A stretch of 64,000 nucleotides of DNA. It comes from Chionoecetes opilio. Taxonomy: Eukaryota; Arthropoda; Malacostraca; Decapoda; Majidae. The notes beneath the pieces were generated by a model. It saw only the letters and a program-made list of their open reading frames with translations. It was not told the origin of the DNA and searched no databases. Position numbers and translations under genes: made by a program. Shown piece after piece: positions 31,699 to 44,412 of the stretch. Every line of letters starts with the position of its first letter. The first letter of the stretch is position 1. The stretch is from assembly GCA_016584305.1 (NCBI GenBank), contig JACEEZ010020495.1, positions 443,394 through 507,393 of the forward strand, in the 5' to 3' direction.

Positions 31699-32547
31699 CA
31701 CACAAACCTCGATTTCCTGGACCTCCATTTCCCGGATATCGGATTTGCCGGACAAAATCCGAGGTCCGGGGATATGTCAGAGTCCCGGACAATTTTTTTT
31801 TAACGTTGAAATGCCTGGTCCTGTTCGTAAATTGACAAAGTTGTCCGGCGGTCCGAGCGTCTCCTGTCACTCCTGGTCAGTGTCCGCGCCTCCCGCCAGG
31901 TGGCAGCTTGCTCAGCGGTCGTATTGTTTACATTTGGGCACACGACACTCAAGGTTCACCTGCACAGCCTCCGCCCAGTCCCCTGACTCCCACTGCCCCT
32001 GGTGCAGGAACATCCCTTGAGACTATTGAACACTTTCTGCTCCCTCCCGCCAGGTGGCAGCATGCTCAGCAGGTCGTATTTTTTACATTTGGGCACACGA
32101 CACTCACGGTTCACCTGCACCGCCTCCGTTAGTCCCCTGACCCCCACTGCCCCTGGTGCAGGAACGTCTCTTGAGACTATTGAATACTTTCTGCTGCCTC
32201 CGCCAGGTGGCAGCATGCTCAGCGGTCGTATTGTTTATATTTGGGCACACGACATTCACGGTTCACCTGCACCGCCTCCGTTAGTCCCCTGACCCTCACT
32301 GTCCCTGGTGCAGGAACGTCTCTTGAGACCATTGAACACTTTCGCCTCCCGCCAGGTGGCAGCATGCTCAGCGGACGCAAACGTCCACGGCGGGGTAGTT
32401 GATATTGGCGGTTGCCGGACAATAAATACTAGAGTAGGATAAACGTCCGGGGGTGGGTAATGGCATCGGACTGTTGCAATTCCCGGACTTTTCCGGTTCC
32501 TGGACCAGTGCTCCCCCCTATTAGTCTGGGAAAACGAGGTTTGTGTG
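31699..32547 (+). mobile_element. CCCGGAC-word MITE, copy 2, uninterrupted
   Basis: Ends CACACAAACCTCGATTTCC and GGGAAAACGAGGTTTGTGTG are inverted repeats with TA on both outer sides (31697-31698, 32548-32549), as for pogo/Tc1-type insertions. CCCGGA and GTCCGGG words repeat within 100 bases of each end. The interior is a LINE-derived 152-bp minisatellite of three full units. No transposase is present. It is the intact form of the element split at 8502-10750. Confidence 0.85.
31900..32370 (+). repeat. 152-bp minisatellite, 3 units plus a partial unit
   Basis: Units start with GTGGCAGC at 31900, 32054, 32207 and 32356. Each holds pieces of a LINE C-terminal domain (HCPWCRN, ETIEHFLL), split by frame changes. 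Copy 1 of this MITE has two units. Unit boundaries are identical in both copies (CGCCAGGTGGCAGCATG). Confidence 0.85.
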
Positions 32548-32551
32548 TACA

Positions 32552-34345
32552 TGCAAAGTCCATCGCTAGGCATACTGTTGTGTTGGACTGTTGATTTCAT
32601 AGTTACACAGGGAATGTTCTGTCTTAAATTGTATGGTCAAACTTGAATAACTTTGTCTGCGTATTTCAAGCTTGAATATAGAGAAAAAAGGTATGTCATG
32701 GTTTAATTCAGGCCATTTTTCACTCGTGTGTTCATTAACATTTTTCATTGATGTATCATTATTATTATTCTGAAAGGCAGATTCTATGCTTTCAGGTATT
32801 AGCTTTTGTCACCTAAATGCAGCTTCCAAAGCCGCACACTTATGTTCAACTTTTTTAGTCAAGTCCTCCTGCACTTACTTGGACTTCATTCTGTCTCCAA
32901 TTAAGTGAATCATTGCATTTTGTTTTCATCCCTTCACTGATACACCAAATCCCTGCTCTGCTTCGCATTCTTCAAAACTTCACCATATCCATTACATTTC
33001 TCTTTTACTCTCTATCCCATTGTAAGTCTTATTTGTAAATGAGTGAACATATTGCAGGTACTTTCCATTTTATGTTGTTGGGTGGTCATTGTAGAAATTT
33101 CCTCATTTTTCCATTCATCTATACTGCAGTTCATTACCACTTTGTCCCTTATCATAGCACCTTCCTTTCTATAATACTACCCTCCTCATTGGTCAGTTAC
33201 CTCCAACCATCATCGTTGACACTCATACAGTGACTCATAGTGAGAGATAGAATAACAATGTTGAATGTCCTATACAATATTTGCAACTGAACATTAGTAT
33301 ACATAAAGTCAATGTAAAGTGCGGTCAAGGTATATTTCATATTGCCAGGCCACAGGAAAAAATATATATATTCTTTTGACATTTCTTAGTTTATACACTT
33401 CACTAAGCCAAACACATACAATCATACAAAAGAACAGTGATACAAAAGGATGTTAGGACTTCCAATTCTTTATAATTTCGTCCGCTGCTAGGCTAAACAT
33501 ATCTAATATTCTATGCACAAAAAGTGGCAGAAGTAGGAATAAAATTATATTACAGATTAGGCTATAGAGAAGTAATGCTTCAGATATCAAGGGTAAAATC
33601 TTGGCTACAGATTGAAAGTAGTCTTTGAGGAAACATAACTACATATGTGTGCACTGATTGACTCAGCCTATGCTTGCTTGCTTGCTTGGTAAAACAAAAT
33701 ACTATTTTTCATGCTTCCTTGGTTACAGGGAAATTTAGCAACCCAAATTATGCAGCTAAGAGGGATTTTAACTCAGTGCAGTTATAGTAAGAGGTAAAAA
33801 CTTGAATAATTTGGATGGTGTGAGGTAAACTTACCCTTACTTCAATATCAGGAGATTACAGCAGCCACTTTCAGTAAAAGAAAGGGTGAAAATTGGTGAG
33901 GAGTGGGGACAAAATCTTACATCATCTTAATATATCCTCACGTATGATGACACTGATTTCTAGATGCTGATCCTCTGGTAAGGCAATGACGAGCTAGCTT
34001 GGTCACAGTGGCTTAAATAGAACCTAAAGTGTATGTGTGCATATCTTCACTTTATATAAATATATATATTTTGATGCACATCCCTTGTATTGTGTCCAAA
34101 AAAAAATCCTTTTAGGCATCCACATAACAGTTTTGTGACATTTATTCATGGGCACAACCTATTATGTTAGAGGCTCTACTGATTGGTCTACTAAATGCAT
34201 CTGTTTACCCTGAATCATAAAACACAAAAATTACCAAACACAATTTATGTTACTAGTATTACTATTATAACTCCTCTATCTACTACTACTACCATTAATC
34301 TACACTGCAAATCCTACAAATACTATAATTACTGAGCTCTCTCTG

Positions 34346-34428
<83 letters not shown>

Positions 34429-36080
34429 CTCTCTCTCTCTCTGTACAGAAAATCAAACAAAATTACCTAACCTATCTTCCTTAAATCCAACAGATTCATT
34501 GATTCACTGCTATAACAAAGAAGAGGGAATAAAAGTTATTTAGTTCCGTGTCTTGATTTCATTCATCCACATTTTTTTTATCTGAAATGAGAAAGCCAAC
34601 AGAAACTTCATCCACACAGCAATCCCCTCTTACTTGGTAAAACTGTACTTATGACTTCATGGTTGGGAGACTCATACACAAAGCTCAAAAGGTCAACAGT
34701 CATTATGAGAGATGATAGAGAGAGCCACCACCAATGAATGACCTACGAGGAAATAGAATATGGGAAAAAAATTCATGGGTGAAATTTTATTTGGATAAAA
34801 ACTCAATTAAATTACATTGATTAGGATCAGATGTCCTCGGGTGAATTTATGTCATGAGAGATGAAAAGAGATGGAGACAAAGTAGCAAGATGAAATGGAA
34901 GAGTGCTCCTGCAGATGATGAAAATCAGCCAGCATGCAAACACAAGACTGTGGAAGCCACACACACCTGTGACAGCATATCAGGCCACAGGTGTATGGGA
35001 ATGCATGTGTCTGGTTCCCCAGCCCTTGATGGAGGCTGCATATTCACACAGGAAACAGCAGCTTGTCCATGAGGGAGTGTTGTAGTTGTGAGCGAGATAG
35101 CCTGTCTGTGGGAGGCAGCAGCACCTATTCATGAGGAAGGTGACATACATCTGGGAAAGATGACTCCAGCTATAGGGAGGAGGGTAATCTACTTGTGAGC
35201 TTGTGTGGGAGGCAGCCAGTCATTTAGGGGTGCAATATATCGGTGGAGGAGGTGCTCTAGCTGTGTGTGTGGATCGGGGGAAGGGGAGGGAGTAATCTGC
35301 AAGTAGGGAAGGCAGCTATCCGAACAAGAAATGGGGAAATCCTCCAAATTAGAGGAAAAACCTTCCTATGAGGCACATAACACATATACAGTATATGTAA
35401 GATCAGCTACCCAAAACAAAATGTCTGCAAATATCAACATCCTTCATACAAATTAAATGATTCTATATCCTTTACATACAACTATACACTGTATGTCCAT
35501 CAGATATCAGGGCTGAGAATACAAATCACTGTATACCCTGATCATACTACGTAGATAACTAAATGCGATGAGAGGGAGTACTGAGAACCCATCTCCCTCA
35601 GAAGTTTGTTTTATTCATGATATATAAAATAAGCAAAGAAGGCTTGAGTTATCTACTCTACTGGTTTTGATTCATTTTTCATTTTTATTCCTACTTCGTT
35701 CTTGTACTTCATTTCACAACTAAAGGAAAGCGCATGCTGTAATCCTATAAATTTACATACAGTGGTGACCTGCTTTAATGAGCCATCTCTTAACATAATT
35801 TTACATAAGTAGGTAGTACTGTATTTACCCATCAAAATGAAGGTTTATGATGAATATCAAACACTATAACAAATACATAGCAGGGATGACACTCTCAATT
35901 TTCAGAAATCCCATGTACTATCTGAAAAATTCCCAAGGCAAAGGGGTACATAATACATTGTATGTACTTATTTGTATGTGTCTTAAGGATGGCTATGGTT
36001 CCAGGAAGGTGCGTGTAAAATAAATATTGCGTAATTTGAAAACAATATTTACATTTTCAATTATGGTTAATAGCTTCACA
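32552..36080. other. Island without recognisable transposons or genes
   Basis: AT-rich, single-copy-looking sequence. Frames are short (60-76 residues) and none shows a recognisable motif. It contains a CT microsatellite at 34338-34442 and a GA/TG-rich degenerate stretch at 34850-35330 with imperfect GGGAGGCAGC-like repeats. It could hold introns or exons of a host gene too small to see; I cannot support one. Confidence 0.55.
34338..34442. repeat. (CT)n microsatellite
   Basis: About 100 bases of CTCTCT with a few interruptions (CTCCTCTC). Confidence 0.95.
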
Positions 36081-36094
36081 CCACTGGGTTATGG

Positions 36095-37415
36095 GCAGTG
36101 GATGCCGATCCTCCCATTAACGAAACCGCACCCTCTCTTGATGAAGACAGGGAGGCTGTACCAAAGTTGAGGGGTGGAAAGGCAGCTGGTGTCTGTAATA
36201 TCAGTGCAGAACTCCGCAAAGCTGGGGGTGAGGTCATGATCCGCGGGTTCCATGCTATCCTGACTGCCATGTGGCAATCAGGTAACATTCCTCCTGACTG
36301 GAAAAAGGGGCTGGTCCTCCCTATCTGGAAAGGGATAGGGGACCGTCAGAACTGCAACAATTACCGCAGTATTACACTGCCCAGCGTGACAGTTGCCCAT
36401 CTATTGCTGACACGGATCCGCAGTCATCTGCTGAAGCATCAGAGACCTCAGCAGTCTGGGTTCACGCCTGGTAAGTCAACAACGAACCATATCTTAGCGC
36501 TTCGTGTCCTGGTGGAACGCCGACGTGAGTTTCGACATGGGATGCTTGCAACCTATGTTGATCTCAAGATGGCGTTTGACTCTGTGCATCGTGAATCACT
36601 CTGGGATCTTCTGCGACTTCGCAGGATTCCTGAAAGGACTATTGGTTTGATGACTGGTCTGTACTCTGGGACTGAGAGTGCTGTGAAGTGTGGGAGAGGT
36701 GTATCCAGCTTCTTTCCTGTTAATACAAGAGTGAGGCAAGGGTGCATCCTTGCCCCATCACTTTTCAACACTTGTATGGACTGGGTATTGGGCAAAGTTG
36801 TAGATCAAAGTGATTGTGGAGCATCCCTCGGCAACACCAAGATCACTGATCTTGTTTTTGCCGATGATGCAGTAATCTTTGCTGAGTCACTGGAGGTCCT
36901 GGTGATGGATCTCGAGGCGCTGCACGAGGAGGCAAAGCCTTTGGGACTTGAGGTCTCCTGGCTCAAGACCAAGGTCCACGTGTTTGGAGGCTTACTAGAT
37001 TAAACAGTAGAGTCTGTTCATGCGTGCGGCGAGGACATTGAGATTTTGGAAAGTTTTACATACCTTAGTAGCGCAGTCCATAATGACGGCGGGTCACGTC
37101 AAGAAGTCTTACGGTGGATTAGCATAGCCCACGATGTTATGGACTCGCTCAGCACGAGTATTTGGCGTTGTCAGTACCTGTGCAGGACAAAGATCCAGAT
37201 CATCAAGTCGCTTGTGATCCCTGTCTTACTCTATGGTTGTGAGGCATGGACACTAAATAGCGACTTAAAGAGGCGAATCGATGCCTTTGGTAATAAGTGT
37301 CTTCGCAGAACATGGGGTATCGCTGGAATGATTACGTGTCAAATCAGCGATTGCATCGCGAGACTGAATCGAGGCATATTACCTGCATAGTCTGTCAGCG
37401 CCAACTTCGGGTATA
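36095..37415 (+). pseudogene. RTE-like LINE reverse transcriptase, copy 2, truncated at both ends
   Basis: It begins earlier in RT than copy 1 (AVPKLRGGKAAGVCNISAEL, WKKGLVLPIWKG, NNYRSITLPS, QSGFTPGKSTTNHI) and continues through the AYVDLK-type block (here TYVDLKMAFDSV), GVRQGCVLAP-type (RVRQGCILAPSLFN) and LVFADDAVIFAES. A stop at 37001 and a frameshift near 37318 break it, and it ends abruptly near 37415 before the GHVARYP tail. Nucleotide similarity to copy 1 is very high over the shared 900 bases. Confidence 0.9.
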
Positions 37416-37589
37416 TAGTCTGTGACTTTGTGAAATTTATATGTATTTTTGGGTATACTCTATGTAACTTTCAGAAAATATTCTCCGGATATCCCTAAAT
37501 GTGAAATCATTTGTTACCAAATTTTTCTCGAACCCTTAATTCGGCCAATGTGGTTTTCAGTATGACTGCCATATATAGCAATTAAAAAA

Positions 37590-39014
37590 AGATACTAGAG
37601 AAATTCTACTAGGTAAAATGTAAAGAGAATGACAGTGTAGGGTAACCAAAATCGGTCATCATTTATTGCAGGATGCTCCACGAATTGATATTCTAATATT
37701 TTCTCTATTTTTCTATGACATTTAGCTTAGATTTAAGGTTGTAAGTATGCCATTGTTGATTTTCTGCTATGTGTTTAGACTTTGGGGGAGATTTGCAGTA
37801 AAGATAATGCTATTATTTCGGCAGTGGACTTTCAAAAGTCCTAGGATTCTTACCTACATCTTCGTGTAGCTTTCTTCATTATGTGTATTTTGAGCCCCGT
37901 TTCCCATGACACAATCGAATATTAATGGCATTACATGTACTAACGAAAATCTACCGTTCTTTCAACCAGAAAGTTAAGTTAAGTTAAATCAGATTAGGTT
38001 AGGTTAGGTTAGAGGTGGGGTTTGGTTTAATAACAGAAGATATAGAGGTAAAACGAAAATTATCAATACTATGGCGGGTTTTGAAGCTTAGCAATGTTTG
38101 TGGGGCGGGCCTGGAGGGGCAGGGCAGGCACACCCCCCCACATATGTAAACAAACATTGATTTCTGACAAAAACGAGAGCCAGATTAATTCAAAACACCC
38201 CAAAACTATTCAGGAAAAATAAGTTTCGGCCTCGAAATCGATGCTTCTGTTGTCCAATAACAAAAATTTACCAAGATATTAATGCAACACTGTAAGGTAA
38301 CCATCTGTACCTTTGTTTTATTGTTGAAGGGCACCGAGGCGGGATCGAACTATTCGCCATAGTTTAACCTGTGAATCTATCACAGTCGCTGAGGGTTGAT
38401 TAGTCTTCCTCGGGAAAGGTACAGGTGAAGGCATGATGGTATGGTGTGATTCGGCCTTGAGGCGATGAAGTTGGGCGCCGTGATGGGTCTTGGTCTTGGT
38501 GTGATGTATGGAAGGCTACCGCCCGTCTACAGTACCGTTGCGGCCTTTTTACAAACACTTTTTTCCAGTTACAGTTTACAATTTCCTTAACCATAGAGAT
38601 AGAGGGGTGAGGATTGAGGGATCGAGGTGGTATAACGGTCTACCTTGTCTCTCATCCATTTACAGTGGAGAGCGGCAGCGGGACTGCGGGAGGGGGGTTG
38701 ATGTTTACATCTGACGGCCATCTTGGCAGCAGAAACCGCCACCTTGTTGCTCCACCTCTTGTTTTCTCTTAAACTCCAACTTTTTCTTGGTATTATGCAT
38801 TACTGTTGATATTATCAGTAACACAATTACAAATTTGTGTTCAGTGGTCTACTGCTCAACACAGATCACTCGAGACCCCCTTAGTAATACACCACCAGCC
38901 ATTCTGCATTCTCTGCCCGACCTCTCAGTAGTAATAGGGCGCATTAGACGCAGGGGTGAATTTTGCATTCCTTTCTTAGAAAAAAGCTGCGTTTATGCGC
39001 CGGCAAATACGGTA
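37590..39014 (+). mobile_element. GCATAAGACGC-word element, copy 1 (internally deleted)
   Basis: From AAAATGTAAAGAGAATGACAG it parallels copy 2 (from about 39245), then jumps: bases 38690-38720 join what in copy 2 are positions near 40640 and 41310. It ends GCGCCGGCAAATACGG with TA. A short TTAGG run (37994-38013) is shared by all copies. No frame is supported. Confidence 0.7.
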
Positions 39015-39026
39015 TAATATATAAAA

Positions 39027-41638
39027 CGTATTCCCGGGCGCATAAGACGCACCTCCGCATAAGATGCACCCCTATTTTACAAAGAGGTTTTTAGAAAAAA
39101 TAAAATATTGGTGTTTTTGAAGGGGAAAAAAATTCGTAAATTTATCAAAAGTTATTAAATAAAAGGATTGTAGGGGAAAGCAAATGATTATGAACACATA
39201 CAATATATTCACGTGCAATGAATGTGAATGAAAAATTAAACACTAGTTAAAATGTAAAGGAATGACAGGGTAATCAAAATCGGTCATAATATATTGCTGG
39301 ATGCCCCCACGAATTGATATTCTAAAAATTTTGCTACCTATGACATAAGCTTAGTTTTAATGTGGGTAGGTATGCCTTTGTTGCTTTTCTGCTTGTCTTG
39401 ACTTTGTGGAATATTTGAAATATAGATATTGGTATTATTTTGGTAGTGGGCTTTCAAAAGTCCTAGAACTCTTACCTACATCATCGTGTAGCTTTCTTCA
39501 TTCTGAGTATTTTGAGCCCCAATTCCTATGGCGCAATTGAATAATAATGGAATTACACGTAGTACCGAAAATCCAGTTATTTCAGCCAGAAAGTTAAGTT
39601 AGGTTAAATCAGATTAGGTTAGGTTAGAGGTGGGGTTTGGTTTAGTAACAGATGATATAGAGAAAAAACGAATATTACCAATAATATGGCAGTGTGAAGC
39701 GTAGCAATGTTTGCGGGGTGGACCTGGAGGGGCAGGTTGCCCCACTCCCCGCACACACATGTAAACAAACATTGATGTCCGACAAAAATGAGAGCCAGAT
39801 TAATTCAAAACACATTAAAACTATTCAGTTAGACTAAGTTTCGGCCTCGAAGTCGGTGGTTGCCCAATAACAAATATTTACGAAGATATTTAGGTAACAC
39901 TGTCTGTAAGTACCCAAATCTTCCCTTGTGTTATTTTTGTAATTGTTGAATGGTACCTTTGTCGGGATCGACGATATTTGCCCTGGTTTACACCTATGAA
40001 TCTATCACAGTCGCGAGGGTTGATTAGTCTTCTTCAGGAAGTTACAGGTGAAGGCTGGTTCACACTCTGAAATCATGGCAGCGTTCCGTCAGCCGTGCCT
40101 TGTATTCACACTATTTGTCACGGTTCCGTCATTTTCGGCAGTTCCTGCTCACTCTCTAAGCAGACATATGGTGCCTCAGAGGCAATGGTTGAAGAAATTT
40201 GCATTAATAGCACTTCTGGTGGATGAAGAAGAGTTGAACTCTAAAAGACACTGTTTTGGGTACAGTACATAAAGCCTTGAGAAAACGATAATTATCAGCA
40301 CGGCACAGTCTCATTACGTTAAAATATTCTCCCCAGAAACCTTTACGTGACAGGACGGTGGTGTATTGGAGCCGTGAAGGGGGGCACACCGTTTAGTGTA
40401 ACACGTCTATTTTTGAATGCAAGAAATTCTAATGGATGTGATGAGACGGTGCCGTGTCACCATGATGGTATGGTGTGTTTCGGCCTTGAGGCGGACGATG
40501 TGGCGCCGTGATGGGTCTTGGTCTTGGTGCACCGTGTGGAAGACTTTTGCCCCTTTCTACATCTACCGTTGCACTCTTTTACTAGCACACTTTCATACAG
40601 TTTCCTTACCGTTAGAGGTACAGGGGTGAGGATTAAGGGGTCGAGGTAGTAAAAAGACCTATGCTGTCTCCTATCCCCCCTTGCTTACCACTGTGCGGCG
40701 CTAACACAAACTCACACAACACCTGCATGGGCTTAGGCCACCTCCCCATGTCTGGAAACGGGATTAGTGGGTGACCTGATGCTGACCTGACTTGTCCTCG
40801 CCGACACAACTGCAACCCCAAACCCGGGAATTAAGTCAGCCACGGGGACACACATAGACCCACACGCCGCGCACCTCTTATCCCCACGTTGTACAATGAC
40901 TCGCTGTCAAATAAACTACAAAGTAACGACACCCTTTCTTCATCCTTGTGTGTATAGACAGACTCCCCAAGATACTCCCACCTTCCTCTCCCCGTCACAT
41001 TAAAAAAAAACTTAACACGCTCTTTGATTCACTTTTCCATTTCTAAACAATACTCAGTCCAGCGAAAAATTCCATCACCATTTTCTGCCTCCCTTCTACC
41101 ATCTCCTTCCAACTGTTGTGTCAACTTGTGTGGCCCGAGTCGAATGCGGGTTAAGGTACATCTAATAGGGCGGGATGTTTGTCTTTTCCATGGGTGCGGG
41201 GAGGAGTCTGAGCGGTAATGACCCATGGTGGGTGTGCAGAGGGCGTTGCTGAGTGAAGATCCCAGGTGAAGCGGCAGACCTGAGATATCAGACGTTTTAC
41301 AATAGAGAGCAGCAGCAGGGTGTGGATGATTTTTAAACATCTGACACGGCCATCTTGGCAGAACAATCGCTATCTTAATTGTTGCCCCAGCTCTTGTTTT
41401 CTTTTAAACTCCAACCTTTCTTAGATTATGCATTACTGTTGATAACACAGTTACTAATTTGTGATCAGTGGACTACTGCTAAAACACGGGATAACTCCAG
41501 ACCCCTTTAGTAATACACCACCGGCTGTTCTGCATTCTTTTGCCCGCCCTCTCATGCGCCAATATGGCCGCATTAGACGCAGGGTGAACTTTGCATTCTT
41601 TTTAAGGGAAAAAACTGCGTCTTATGCGCCAGCAAATA
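39027..41638 (+). mobile_element. GCATAAGACGC-word element, copy 2 (left arm of the palindrome)
   Basis: It starts GCGCATAAGACGCACCTCCG and ends GCGTCTTATGCGCCAGCAAA, so the termini are inverted and the GCATAAGACGC/GCGTCTTATGC word is repeated at each end. A possible frame at about 40150-40270 reads WLKKFALIALLVDEEELNSK, which loosely resembles the start of HARBI1/PIF-type nucleases. The rest of such a protein is not visible, so the superfamily is unresolved. Confidence 0.65.
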
Positions 41639-41650
41639 GTATATATATAT

Positions 41651-41685
<35 letters not shown>

Positions 41686-41689
41686 TAAT

Positions 41690-41758
<69 letters not shown>

Positions 41759-41771
41759 AATATATATATAA
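41638..41771. repeat. (TA)n at the palindrome centre
   Basis: About 130 bases of nearly pure TA between the two inverted 2.6-kb copies. Confidence 0.95.
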
Positions 41772-44403
41772 CCGTATTTGCCGGCGCATAAGGGACGCAG
41801 TTTTTTCCCAAAAAAAGGAATGCAAAGTTCACCTGCGTCTAATGCGCCATATTAGCGAATGAGAGGTCAGGCAGATAATGCAGAACAGCCGGTGGTGTTT
41901 TACTAAAGGGGTCGGGAGTGATCTGTGTTGAGCAGTAGTCCACTGAGCGCAAATTTGTAACTGTGTTATCAACAGTGATGCTTTAATACTAAGAAAAGTT
42001 GGAGTTTAAGAGAAAACATGAGCTGGGGCACAAGATAGCGATTGTTGCTGCCAAGACGGCCGTGTCAGATGTAAACATCATCCACCCCCGCTGCTGCTCT
42101 CCAATGTAAAAAGTCTGATATCTCAGGTCTGCCGCTTCACCTGGGATACTTCACTCGGCGAAGCCCTCCGCGCATCCACCTTGGGTCATTACCGCTCAGA
42201 TCCTCCCCCCACCCATGGAAAAGACAAATATCCCGCATATTAGATGTCGCTTTAACCGGGATTCGACTAGGGCCACACAAGTTGACACAACAGTTGGAAG
42301 ATGATAGAAGGGAGGCAGAAAATGGTGCTGGAATTTTCGCGGAATGAGTATTGTTGATAAATGGAATAGTGAAACAAAGAGCGTGTTAAAGTTTTATTGA
42401 AGGAGTGTGAGCGGTGAGAGGGTGGTGTAGTATCTTGGGGAGTCGTCTATACACACAAGGATGGAGAAAGGGCGTCGTGGCTTTGTAGTTTATTTGACAG
42501 CGAGTCATTGTACAACGTGCGGACAAAAAGGTGCGCGGCGTGGGGTATCTTTGTGTGTCCCGTGGCTGGGCTGAATTACCTGGCTGGTGTTTCAGTTGTG
42601 TCGGCGAGGACAAGTCAGGTCAGCGTCAGGTCACCCCCTAATCTTGGTCCCAGATATGGGGGTGGCCTAAGCCGATGCAGGTGTGTATGTGCGTTGTGTG
42701 TGTTAGCACCGCTACAGTGGTAAGCAAGGTGAGATAGGAGACAGCATAGACCTTTATACCCCCTCGACCTTTCAATCCTCACCCCTTTACTTTTCCGGAT
42801 AAGGAACTGTATGAAAGTGCTAATAAAAAAGGGTTGGGAACGGTACCTTTTAGATGGGACAAAAATCTTTACACGGTACCCAAGACCAAGACCCATCACG
42901 GCGCCACCCCCGTCCGACTCAAGGCCGAATCACACATACCATCATGGTGACACGGCACCGTCTCATCACATTCGTTAGAATTTCATACATTCAAACAAAT
43001 AGACGTGTTACACTAAACGGTGCCCGCCGCCGCACGGCTCCCAAAACATCACCGTCCTGTCACGTAACGGTTTCTGGGGAAGAATATTTTAACGTAATGA
43101 GACTGTTCCGTGCTGATATTGTCGTTTTCTCAAGACTTTATGTACCCAAAACAGTGTCTTTTAGAGTTCAACTCCTCTTTTTCATCCCAACATATCGAAG
43201 TGCTATTAATGCAATTTTTTTTCAACCATAGCCTCTGAGGCACCCTGTCTGCTTAGAGGGTGAGCAGGAACTGCTGAAAATGACGGAACCTTGACGAATA
43301 GTGTGAATACAAGGAACGGCTGACGGAAAAGCTACCGTGATTTCAGACTGTGAACCAGCCTTCACCTGTAGCTACCTTCCTGAAGAAGACTAATCAACCC
43401 TCGCGATGTGATAGATTCATAGGTGTAAACAGGGCAAATATCGTTCGATCCGACAACGGTGCCCTTCAAACAATTACAACAATAACAACAAGGTAGAGAT
43501 GGTTACCTTACAGTGTTATCTAAATGTCTTCGTAAATTTTTGTTATTGGGCAACCCCCGATTTCGAGGCCAAAACTTAGTCCTCCTGAATAGTTTTTATA
43601 TGTTTTGAATTAATTGGCTCTCGTTTTTGCGGAAATCAATGTTTGTTTACGTGGTGTGTGTGGGGGGGGGGGCCCTTCTGCCCCTCCAGGTCTGCCCCAC
43701 AAACATTGCTACGCTCCACACTGCCATATTATGGTAATTTTCGTTTTTTCTATATCATTGTTACTAAACCAAACCCCACCTCTAACCCAACCTAATCTTA
43801 TTTAACCTAACTTAACTTTCTGGCTGAAATAACGGTAGATTTTCGGTACTACGTGTAATGCCATTATTATTCAATTACGCAATGGGAAATGGGGTTCAAA
43901 ATACTCTGAATGAAGAAAGCTACACGATGATTGAGGTAAGAGTCCTAGGACTTTTTAAAGCCCACTACCAAAATAATACCAATATCTATGCAAATTTCCA
44001 CAAAAGGGCTAAAAAACATAGCAGAAAAGCAACAAAGGCATAACTACAACATTAAATCTAAGCTATATGTCATAGGTAGCAAAATATGAGAATATCAATT
44101 CATAGGGGCATCCTGCAATATATTATGACCGATTTTGGTTACCCTGTCATTCCTTTTACATTTTAACTAGTATAATTTTCTATTCACATTCACTGCACTG
44201 TGAATATTGTATTTAGGTACATGCTCATAATCATTTGCTTTCCCCTACAAATCCCTTTTTTTTTTTTTTTTTTTAATAACTTTTAAATTTACGAAATTTT
44301 TTTTTTCCCTCAAAAACACCAATATTTTTTTCTCTCAAAACCTCCTTGTAAAATAGGGGTGCGTCTTATGCGGAGGTGCGTCTTATGCGCCGGCAAATAT
44401 GGT
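41771..44403 (-). mobile_element. GCATAAGACGC-word element, copy 3 (right arm of the palindrome)
   Basis: It is the reverse complement of copy 2 over its whole length: CCGTATTTGCCGGCGCATAAG at the left and GCGCCGGCAAATATGG at the right, with TA flanks. Shared landmarks in inverted order include the GCGGCAGACCTGAGATATCAG-type block, the TTAGG-rich stretch (43780-43810) and ATTATGACCGATTTTGG. The arms differ by scattered changes and a few indels, so they are separate copies and not a read artefact of identical sequence. Confidence 0.75.
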
Positions 44404-44412
44404 ATATATATA

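Noticed and set aside
31900..32370. Tandem protein-repeat gene encoded by the 152-bp units
   Set aside because: The unit length is not a multiple of three, and the LINE-like residues change frame within each unit.
39600..39640. Telomere or subtelomere at the TTAGG runs
   Set aside because: Only a few units, located inside repeated transposon copies.
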